Source: Chloroflexota bacterium (GTDB lineage: Bacteria; Chloroflexota; Limnocylindria; Limnocylindrales; CSP1-4). Taken from it: a DNA stretch of 5,916 nt. The position numbers and the translations under genes are program-made. Location of the stretch: the NCBI GenBank assembly GCA_015661135.1, contig JACVXW010000218.1:1-5916 (forward strand), written 5' to 3'. The notes under the pieces were generated by a model that saw nothing but the letters and a program-made list of their open reading frames with translations, was not told where the DNA came from and did not search any database. Positions 1-5,916 of this stretch are shown here, piece after piece; positions within the stretch are counted from its first letter, which is position 1, and each line of letters begins with the position of its first letter.

Positions 1-3
1 CAG

Positions 4-2046
4 GTGAGCGCCGGACAGTACCCTGAGAGCGTGCCACACCCTGACCCATCGACGCTTCTCGCCGACCTGGACCCTGAGCAGCTCGACGCCGTGCGGGCCT
101 CGAGCGGGCCGGTGGCGATCCATGCCGGCGCGGGGAGCGGCAAGACCCGGGTCATCAGCCGGCGGACCGCCTACGCGATCGCGACCGAGGTGGTGCCGGC
201 GGACCAGGTCCTCGTGGTCACCTTCACGGACAAGGCGGCCACGGAGATGGTGGCGCGGCTGCGCTCGCTCGGGCTGCCGGGCGTCACCGCCCGCACGTTC
301 CACGCCCACGCGCTCTCCCAATTGCGCCACTTCTGGCCGGCGACCCACGACGGGGCACCGCTGCCCGACCTCCTCGACTCGAAGGCGGCGATCATCGGAC
401 GTCTCGCCCGCCAGCTGCCCGGCCACTACCGCTTTACTCCGTCCAAGGACCTCGCCGACGAGATCGAATGGGCCAAGGCCCGCCGCATCACACCGGGTGC
501 ATACGAGGCCGCGGCTGCGGACGCCGGGCGCGAGCCCCCCATCCCGGCGGATCTCTTCGTCCGCATCTTCACCGACTACGAGCGAGCCAAGGCGCGGGCG
601 AATCGCATTGACTTCGACGACCTCCTCGTCGAGTCGGTCGATCTCCTCGAGACGGATGGAGAGGCGGCCGCCACGATCCGCGCCCGCAAGCGCTGGTTCA
701 GCGTGGACGAGTACCAGGATACGAACCCGCTCCAGCAGCGCCTCCTGGAGCTCTGGCTCGGCGACCGGGACGACGTGTGCGTCGTGGGTGACGAGGACCA
801 GACGATCTACACGTTCACCGGCGCCACCTCGGACTACCTCATCGGGTTTGCCGCGCGCCACCCAGGGGCGCGGGAGATCACGCTGTCGCGAAACTACCGG
901 TCCTCGCCGGAGATCCTGGCCCTCGCCAACCGCCTGCTGGCGTCGGAGGGTCGAGCCAAACGCCTCGTGGCGACCATGCCGGCCGGGCCGGCACCATCGA
1001 TCCGGCAGTTCGCGACCGGCGAGGCCGAACTCGTCGGCCTCGTCGCGGAGGTCCGGGGCCTCCTGTCCGCCCCAGGGCCCGTCGCGGCGTCCGAGATCGC
1101 CATCCTCGCCCGGATCAACGCCCAGATCCCGCAGATCGAGGCCGCGCTCACGAAGGCCAGGATCCCGTTCCGCGTCCGCGGTCAGCGCTTCTTCGAGCGG
1201 CCCGAAGTGCGCGATGCACTCCGGCTGTTGCGGCGCCTGCCGGTCGAGCCGCGCGGCTCGCAGCTGCTGGCGGCGTTCGACGCCAGCCTCCGGGCGGACC
1301 TGGGCTTCGAGGCGGACGACGCGGCAGGTTCCGCGGCCGCCGGCGCCCGCGGTGGGGGAGCGGAGGCCCGCGAGCGGACCGCCAACCTTGCGCTCGTCCT
1401 CGAGATAGCCGGTGAGGCCGTCGCCGCCCGCCACGACATCGATGTCCCCGGACTTGCCGCCGAGTTCGACGCCCGGGCCGCCGCCGAGGCCGCGGGTTCG
1501 GCGGACGGCGTGAACCTCCTCACGTACCACCGGGCCAAGGGCCTCGAGTGGGACGCCGTCCTTCTCCCGCAGCTGGAGGAGGGGACCCTGCCGATCCGCC
1601 AGGCGGAGTCGGACGCGGCCATCGCCGAGGAACGCCGGCTCCTGTACGTGGGGCTGACGCGAGCGCGGCGCCACCTCTGGCTGTCGTGGGCGGAGCGGCG
1701 CGACGCACGCCGGCGCCCGAGCCGCTTCCTGGCAGCCCTCGAAGGCCGGGTGAGCGTGCCCGGCCGGGTCACCGTGATCCCCGGCGCGCCGATGAACGCC
1801 GGCGCCGCACGCCGCGCCCGAGAGGAGGACAGCCCGCTCATGGCCGCCCTCCGCGAGTGGCGCCTCACGGCGGCCCGGTCGGACGGCGTGCCGGCCTACG
1901 TGATCGCGCCCGACTCCCTCCTCGCCGACATCGCCCAGGGGCGCCCCATCACCATCGCGGCCCTCCGCCGGATGAAGGGCATGGGCCCGGCCCGCCTGGC
2001 CCGCTACGGCGAGGAGATCGTGGCGATCACCGCCGCCCATCGGTGA
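4..2046 (+). CDS. uvrD2: UvrD2-type superfamily 1A DNA helicase with C-terminal HRDC domain
   Basis: This is an ATP-dependent 3'-5' DNA helicase of the UvrD/PcrA/Rep class, expected to act in the cytoplasm in DNA repair and replication. The SF1A motifs are in order: Q-motif Gln26 in LDPEQLDAV, Walker A AGAGSGKT (41-48), motif Ia VTFTDKAATEM (72-82), Ib ARTFHAHAL (96-104), Walker B DEYQD (235-239), motif III VGDEDQTIYTFTGA (261-274), motif IV LSRNYRSS (294-301), motif V LLTYHRAKGLEWD (505-517) and motif VI EERRLLYVGLTRARRH (542-557). Residues about 612-677 form an HRDC domain. Segments such as the LLDSKAAI and DEIEWAKA stretches match my recollection of mycobacterial UvrD2 (about 700 residues) rather than UvrD1/PcrA. 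The CxxC pairs found in UvrD2 before the HRDC domain are missing. The GTG start fits the family N-terminus, but only three bases precede it, so no ribosome site can be seen and an upstream start is possible. The stop is TGA. Confidence 0.93.
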   Translation: MSAGQYPESVPHPDPSTLLADLDPEQLDAVRASSGPVAIHAGAGSGKTRVISRRTAYAIATEVVPADQVLVVTFTDKAATEMVARLRSLGLPGVTARTFHAHALSQLRHFWPATHDGAPLPDLLDSKAAIIGRLARQLPGHYRFTPSKDLADEIEWAKARRITPGAYEAAAADAGREPPIPADLFVRIFTDYERAKARANRIDFDDLLVESVDLLETDGEAAATIRARKRWFSVDEYQDTNPLQQRLLELWLGDRDDVCVVGDEDQTIYTFTGATSDYLIGFAARHPGAREITLSRNYRSSPEILALANRLLASEGRAKRLVATMPAGPAPSIRQFATGEAELVGLVAEVRGLLSAPGPVAASEIAILARINAQIPQIEAALTKARIPFRVRGQRFFERPEVRDALRLLRRLPVEPRGSQLLAAFDASLRADLGFEADDAAGSAAAGARGGGAEARERTANLALVLEIAGEAVAARHDIDVPGLAAEFDARAAAEAAGSADGVNLLTYHRAKGLEWDAVLLPQLEEGTLPIRQAESDAAIAEERRLLYVGLTRARRHLWLSWAERRDARRRPSRFLAALEGRVSVPGRVTVIPGAPMNAGAARRAREEDSPLMAALREWRLTAARSDGVPAYVIAPDSLLADIAQGRPITIAALRRMKGMGPARLARYGEEIVAITAAHR

Positions 2047-2153
2047 TGACCTCCATCGCCGTCCTGGCCGGCATCGCCGCGCCACCGGCGCCACTCGCGG
2101 GCGGAGACCGTATGCTCCGCGAGGAACCCAGACCGGTCCGGCCCATGACACCT

Positions 2154-2157
2154 GAGG
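2154..2157 (+). promoter_or_regulatory. Probable Shine-Dalgarno site for the TTG-started cyclase gene
   Basis: GAGG lies 10 bases before a TTG codon at 2168. This spacing, a little long but workable, supports TTG as the start. The next in-frame start, ATG at 2219 (residue 18), would remove three of the four cysteines of the first zinc ribbon, so the TTG start makes better protein sense. Confidence 0.4.
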
Positions 2158-2167
2158 CGTCCGCCAC

Positions 2168-5100
2168 TTGATCTGCCCGAACTGCGCCACGGAGAACCGC
2201 CCCGAGGCGAAGTTCTGCATGGAGTGCGGAACCGCGATGGCGGCCGGGTGCCCGAACTGCGGCACCACAAATCCACCCGGCGCCAAGTTCTGCTCAGAGT
2301 GCGCCACGCCGCTCGCGGGGGCCGCCGCGTCGGCGCGGTCGGTCGCGCCCTCCGTGGGGGCCGTGCCCGCGACGGGCCCTGGCTCCGACTACGGCCGCGG
2401 TTCGGCCCCCGTCGCCGAGCGCCGGGTCGTCTCCGTCCTGTTCGCCGACCTCGTGGGCTTCACCCCGTTCGCCGAGGAGCGCGACGCGGAGGATGTTCGC
2501 GAGGTCCTGAGCCGGTACTTCGACCTGGCCCGCGAGATCGTCGGCCGCTACGGGGGCACGGTCGAGAAGTTCATCGGCGATGCCGTCATGGCGGTCTGGG
2601 GCGCCCCGATCGCCCGGGAGGATGACGCCGAGCGCGCCGTTCGGGCGGCGCTCGAGGTCGTGGATGCGGTGCGCGTCCTGGGGCCGGGGATTCAGGCCCG
2701 GGCCGGCGTGCTGACCGGCGAGGCTGCCGTCACGATCGGTGCCACGAACCAGGGCATGGTCGCCGGGGACATGGTCAACACGGCCTCGCGCCTCCAGTCG
2801 GCCGCGGCTCCGGGCGTGGTCCTCGTGGGCGAAGCGACCCAGCGGGCAGCCGGCGGGGTGGCGTTCGAGCCCGCCATCCCGGCATGGCGCGCCATCCGCG
2901 TCGTCGCGGAGCGGGGCGGCCGGAATCGCAGCGAAGCACTCGAGGCGCCGTTCGTCGGCCGCGATGAGGAGCTTCGCCAGCTCAAGGACCTCTTTCACGC
3001 GACGACCCGCGAGGGCCGCGCCCGGCTCGTGAGCGTCGTGGGACCGGGCGGGATCGGCAAGACCCGCCTGTCGTGGGAATTCCTCAAGTACGTGGACGGG
3101 CTCCTGGAGCGAGCCTGGTGGCATGCCGGCCGAAGCCCCGCCTACGGCGACGGCATCACGTTCTGGGCGCTCGGTGAGATGGTCCGTGGCCGGGCCGGTC
3201 TCGTGGAGACGGATGACGAGGCGACGACCCGCGAGCGGATCGCGGCGACCGTCCGCGAGCACGTCCCGGATGCGATTGAGGCGCCGTGGATCGAATCCGC
3301 GCTCCTCGCGCTCCTCGGCTACGAGTCCGGCATCCCGTCGGCGCAGCTCTTCGCGGCGTGGCGGACGTTCTTCGAGCGCCTCGCCGCGACGTTCCCGGTC
3401 GTCATGGTCTTCGAAGACCTTCACCATGCCGACAACGGCCTGCTCGACTTCATCGACCACCTGATGGAGTGGAGCCGGGGCGTCCCGATCACGGTCATCA
3501 CCCTCGCCCGCCCGGATCTGCTCGACAAGCGCCCGGACTGGGGCGCCGGCAAGCGCTCGTTCGCTTCGATCTACCTCGAGCCGCTGCCGCCCGAGGAGAT
3601 GGAGCGTCTCCTGGCCGGGCTCGTCCCTGGTCTGCCGCGGAAGGCGATCGACACGATCATCGGCCGCGCCGACGGAATCCCCCTCTACGCCGTCGAGACG
3701 GTCCGGATGCTGCTCGCCCAGGAGCGACTCGTCCTCGAGGACGGTCGCTACCGTCCGACCGGGGACCTTGGCGACCTGGCGGTCCCGGAAACGCTGACGG
3801 CGCTCATCGCCGCCCGGCTGGACGGCCTGGATCCCCGGGATCGGGCGATCCTGGAGGACGCGGCCGTGCTCGGCCAGAGCTTCACCATCGCCGGACTCAG
3901 CGCGGTTTCGGGGACCGCCGCGGCCGAGCTGGAGCGCCAACTCGGCGGCCTCGTTCGGCGCGAGCTCCTCGTCCTCGACGTGGACGCGAGATCCCCCGAG
4001 CGCGGTCAGTACGCGTTCGTCCAGGCCCTGATCCGCGAGGTCGCCTACAACACCCTGGCCAAGAAGGACCGCAAGGTCCGGCATCTCGCGGCGGCTCGAT
4101 TCTTCGAGAGCCTGGGGTCGGACGAGCTGGCCGGCGGCCTTGCCGGTCACTACCTGGCTGCCCAGCGGCTCGCCGGCGACGATGCGGAGGCCCGCCTCGC
4201 CCTCCGCGGCGCCGCCGATCGGGCGGCTGCACTGGGTTCGCACGACCAGGCCGTGACGTTCCTCGAGCAGGCACTCGAGGTCACCGTCGACGCCGCCGAG
4301 CGAGCCGATCTCCACGAGCGAGCATTCGATTCCGCGAGCGAAGGGCTGAAGACGGACACCGTCCTCCGCCACGCCGAGGGTGCGCTGGCCGAGCGACGGA
4401 AGACCGGCGATCGGGAGGCGACCGCGCTGGCCGCGGCCCGCCATGCGACGACCTACTTCGCGTACTTTGCCGATCCGGAACGCGCCGGCGCCCTGCTCGA
4501 CGAGGCCTGGGAGGAGTTCTCCGATCTCGAGGCCACGCCCGCCGGCGTGGACCTGATGGTCGCGATGGTCCGGGCGAACCGCGGCCAGAATGATCAGGCC
4601 GCCGCCCTCGAGTGGCTCGAGCGCTACCTGCCGATTTCCGAGCGGCTCGGTCTCCTCGAGCCGACGGCGCGGGGGATCCTGGGTCGCGGGATCGCGCTGC
4701 TGAACTCGGGGCGCCCGCGTGAGGGCCTCGTGCTGGTGCGTGGCGCGCACCAGTTCGCGCTCGCGAACGACCTCTCGGACGTCGAGTTGAACGCCCGCGT
4801 CCTGATGACCTTCTTCGAGCAGTGGGGCGAGCCGGCCATGGGGCTCGCCCTGGGTCGCGAGGGCTTCGAGATCGGCCGCCGCCGCGGATCCCGGGTCTAT
4901 GGATTCGTGATGGTCGGCAACAGCGTCATCTGTGCCTTGCGCGTGGGCGAGTGGGATTGGGCCGCCGCCGTCCTGGACGAGTGGTTGAGCGTCGAGGTGA
5001 CCGCGGCCGGGTGGGCCGAATTCTTCGTGGACCGGGCGATCCTGCGGTCGCTCCGCGGTGAGACCGCGCGATCCTGCGGTCGCTCCGCGGTGAGGACGCC

Positions 5101-5419
5101 ACGGCGGACATCGCGGAAGCCGGCGCACTTCGTGCCAAGATCACGGATCCCCAGTTCGAGTCGTACGACCTGTGGGCACGGGCCTGGGCGGCGTTCGCGT
5201 CGGGCGATCTGGCCGCGGCCCGGGCGCATGCGGAGCGGGCGACGACCATCACGGACTACTTCGCGCCGCTCGCCATGCCCCTCGTCGTCCGCTCGGTCCT
5301 CTGGTCGGGCGAGGTTGGTGCGGCCGAGGTCGCCGTCTCGGCTCTGGAGGCCGCGGGCTTCTGGGGCCCAGTGCTCGAGGTGGATCGCCAGGTTGCCCGG
5401 GCCGGCCTCGCGGCACTGA
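2168..5419 (+). CDS. Zinc-ribbon / class III cyclase / STAND-like ATPase / TPR signalling protein, frameshifted near its C-terminus
   Basis: This is a multidomain signalling protein, likely cytoplasmic because no signal peptide or membrane segment is visible. Residues 3-20 and 28-45 are two zinc ribbons, each CxxC-x10-CxxC (C3, C6, C17, C20; C28, C31, C42, C45). Residues about 85-230 are a class III nucleotidyl cyclase domain: metal aspartates D94 (FADLVGFT) and D138 (KFIGD), substrate lysine K134, and transition-state N204 and R208 (GDMVNTASRLQ). From about 260 there is a P-loop ATPase with a VGRDEEL lead-in, Walker A GPGGIGKT (292-299) and Walker B VVMVFEDLHHAD (411-422). A winged-helix-like part (about 540-575) and the FVQALIREVAYNTL motif (from about 617) follow, then helical TPR-like sequence to residue 965. 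Residues 966-1083 come from the wrong frame after a 32-base duplication and are Arg/Ser/Pro-rich, unlike the family. The real C-terminus lies in another frame downstream. The catalytic part is intact. The physiological input and the ATP versus GTP preference cannot be read from the sequence. Confidence 0.85.
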   Translation: MICPNCATENRPEAKFCMECGTAMAAGCPNCGTTNPPGAKFCSECATPLAGAAASARSVAPSVGAVPATGPGSDYGRGSAPVAERRVVSVLFADLVGFTPFAEERDAEDVREVLSRYFDLAREIVGRYGGTVEKFIGDAVMAVWGAPIAREDDAERAVRAALEVVDAVRVLGPGIQARAGVLTGEAAVTIGATNQGMVAGDMVNTASRLQSAAAPGVVLVGEATQRAAGGVAFEPAIPAWRAIRVVAERGGRNRSEALEAPFVGRDEELRQLKDLFHATTREGRARLVSVVGPGGIGKTRLSWEFLKYVDGLLERAWWHAGRSPAYGDGITFWALGEMVRGRAGLVETDDEATTRERIAATVREHVPDAIEAPWIESALLALLGYESGIPSAQLFAAWRTFFERLAATFPVVMVFEDLHHADNGLLDFIDHLMEWSRGVPITVITLARPDLLDKRPDWGAGKRSFASIYLEPLPPEEMERLLAGLVPGLPRKAIDTIIGRADGIPLYAVETVRMLLAQERLVLEDGRYRPTGDLGDLAVPETLTALIAARLDGLDPRDRAILEDAAVLGQSFTIAGLSAVSGTAAAELERQLGGLVRRELLVLDVDARSPERGQYAFVQALIREVAYNTLAKKDRKVRHLAAARFFESLGSDELAGGLAGHYLAAQRLAGDDAEARLALRGAADRAAALGSHDQAVTFLEQALEVTVDAAERADLHERAFDSASEGLKTDTVLRHAEGALAERRKTGDREATALAAARHATTYFAYFADPERAGALLDEAWEEFSDLEATPAGVDLMVAMVRANRGQNDQAAALEWLERYLPISERLGLLEPTARGILGRGIALLNSGRPREGLVLVRGAHQFALANDLSDVELNARVLMTFFEQWGEPAMGLALGREGFEIGRRRGSRVYGFVMVGNSVICALRVGEWDWAAAVLDEWLSVEVTAAGWAEFFVDRAILRSLRGETARSCGRSAVRTPRRTSRKPAHFVPRSRIPSSSRTTCGHGPGRRSRRAIWPRPGRMRSGRRPSRTTSRRSPCPSSSARSSGRARLVRPRSPSRLWRPRASGAQCSRWIARLPGPASRH
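2174..2317 (+). repeat. Tandem pair of zinc ribbons (protein-level internal repeat)
   Basis: Residues 3-25 (CPNC...AKFCMECGTAMA) and 28-50 (CPNC...AKFCSECATPLA) align without gaps at a period of 25 residues. All eight cysteines are in place, and the two copies share the AKFC core. The DNA of the two copies is also similar around the AAGTTCTGC core but has diverged elsewhere. The repeat probably arose by domain duplication and would bind two zinc ions. Its partner, whether nucleic acid, protein or purely structural, is unknown. Confidence 0.8.
5030..5093 (+). repeat. 32-base direct tandem duplication that breaks the cyclase reading frame
   Basis: Positions 5030-5061 and 5062-5093 are adjacent copies of the same 32-base unit, differing only at 5035 (G) versus 5067 (C). 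The first copy encodes DRAILRSLRGE in the cyclase frame. The second is read two bases out of phase, giving the tail that starts TARSCGRSAV. Thirty-two is not a multiple of three. If one copy is removed, the protein reads DRAILRSLRGEDATADIAEAG and continues into TPR-like sequence. The mismatch is at the third position of an Arg codon (CGG versus CGC) in the original frame. Confidence 0.95.
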
Positions 5420-5640
5420 ACGGCAACGGGCCCGATGCCCTGGCCGGGTATCGGGAGGCGCTCCGGGGATACCGCGGGCTCGGCCTGGCCTTCGACGAGG
5501 CGGCAGCCGCGGTGGACATGGCCACGCTCCTCCGGTCGCCGGAGCGGGACGCCCCGGACGTCGTTGCGGCGATCGCGGCGGCTCGCGAGACGCTGACAAG
5601 GCTCGGCGCCCGTCCGTTCCTTGCCCAGCTTGATCGAGCC
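5094..5640 (+). pseudogene. Detached C-terminal TPR region of the cyclase protein, out of frame after the duplication
   Basis: This stretch, whose first complete codon is the GAC at 5095, reads as alanine- and leucine-rich paired helices typical of TPR domains, for example LWARAWAAFASGDLAAARAH and GPDALAGYREALRGYRGLGL. It ends with ETLTRLGARPFLAQLDRA, which resembles the usual closing helix of the cyclase-ATPase-TPR family. It has no plausible start or ribosome site of its own, and it joins the upstream protein exactly when one 32-base repeat copy is dropped, giving about 1147 residues in total. The 3' limit is approximate: the frame has no stop before the window ends, and family-like sequence fades after about 5640. 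It would not be translated as the sequence stands unless ribosomes shift frame. Confidence 0.8.
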
Positions 5641-5712
5641 GGAGCCGATGGCCGCGAAGTGGGTCCCCGCGCGACAGCGACCGCAACACGGGCGTCGTCC
5701 GCCGTGGAGTGC

Positions 5713-5916
5713 CTAGCCCGGCGGTCCCACGAGCAGGACGACGACGGGGTCCCGGTAGGCGACGGTCCAGCCCAGGCCGATGAGCGCGGGGACGAGCTCG
5801 CTGGTGGCACGGATCAGGGCCGCGTTTGCGCCGGTCGCGTCGAGGGCCGCGTCCCAGCCGGGCACCACGCCGAGGATCTGCGCGTACCGGGCGACCTGGG
5901 CATCGCCGTAGACCTC
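5713..5916 (-). CDS. C-terminal fragment, probably of a GT-C/PMT-like membrane glycosyltransferase
   Basis: On the minus strand this frame is open from the window edge to a TAG stop at 5715-5713 and gives 67 residues. The 5' part lies outside the window. The visible end contains VPGWDAALDATGANAALI, then LIGLGWTVAYRDPVVVLLVG. This layout (a pGWxxxLdxxxxxxxl segment, then a GWxxvYxDpxxvvl ending) resembles the soluble C-terminal tail of multi-pass GT-C or dolichyl-phosphate-mannose-type glycosyltransferase-like proteins common in Chloroflexota and Actinobacteria, which usually move sugars from lipid carriers at the membrane. No transmembrane or catalytic part is in view, so the family call is an inference from the tail. 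The gene converges on the cyclase gene with little or no spacer. Confidence 0.6.
   Translation of the reverse strand, partial: EVYGDAQVARYAQILGVVPGWDAALDATGANAALIRATSELVPALIGLGWTVAYRDPVVVLLVGPPG

Noticed and set aside
122..1408. A 428-codon plus-strand frame inside the helicase gene
   Set aside because: It is an Arg/Ser/Pro-rich shadow frame of the helicase, whose own frame carries every SF1 motif in order.
2111..2116. TATGCT as a -10 box for the cyclase gene
   Set aside because: No -35-like hexamer is found 16-18 bases upstream, and a single six-base match is weak evidence.
2131..2138. GACCGGTC palindrome in the gap between the two plus-strand genes as an operator
   Set aside because: It is eight bases long, occurs once in the gap, and has no regulator gene nearby.
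2294..5128. A 944-codon open frame on the minus strand opposite the cyclase gene
   Set aside because: Its translation is low-complexity, rich in Arg, Gly, Asp and Glu, and shows no domain motifs. Long antisense open frames are expected in very GC-rich coding DNA, and the plus-strand product is a clear multidomain protein.
5172..5633. A 153-codon plus-strand frame at the end of the cyclase gene
   Set aside because: The product is Gly/Arg-rich without any fold signal. The neighbouring frame gives recognisable TPR helices over the same bases.
5699..5724. CCGCCG/CGGCGG inverted repeat around the minus gene's stop codon as a bidirectional terminator
   Set aside because: The stem is only six pairs with a 14-base loop and no T-tract on either strand. 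Such matches are common by chance at this GC content.

Overview
This is a GC-rich bacterial window (roughly 70% G+C by eye), with the strong third-position G/C bias of a high-GC genome. It holds two plus-strand genes and the 3' end of a converging minus-strand gene. The first gene is an actinobacterial-type UvrD2 helicase. The second encodes a zinc-ribbon / class III cyclase / ATPase / TPR protein of a kind common in high-GC Chloroflexota and also found in Actinobacteria. I therefore infer a Chloroflexota-like or actinobacterial genome, possibly from a metagenome assembly, but two genes cannot settle the taxonomy.

Layout: positions 4-2046 encode a complete-looking 680-residue UvrD2-type SF1A helicase with a C-terminal HRDC domain. 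A 121-base gap follows. A TTG-started gene begins at 2168 and encodes two N-terminal zinc ribbons, a class III nucleotide cyclase domain, a STAND/AAA-like ATPase and a TPR region. At 5030-5093 this gene carries a 32-base tandem duplication with one mismatch. Because 32 is not a multiple of 3, the frame shifts, and the annotated reading frame ends at 5419 in a nonsense-like Arg/Ser/Pro-rich tail. The true C-terminal TPR region continues in another frame from 5094 to about 5640. Removing one repeat copy restores a continuous protein of about 1147 residues to that point. On the minus strand, 5916-5713 encodes the last 67 residues of a protein whose C-terminus resembles those of GT-C/PMT-like membrane glycosyltransferases.

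Functionally, the helicase is a DNA repair/replication enzyme and the cyclase-ATPase-TPR protein looks like a large signalling protein. Nothing in the sequence shows that the two work together, and the gap between them leaves open whether they are co-transcribed. I see no mobile element, CRISPR array, tRNA or rRNA. The most noteworthy item is the frame-breaking 32-base duplication. Its single mismatch is synonymous in the original frame, which raises the possibility that it joins two strain alleles in an assembly rather than being a true mutation.
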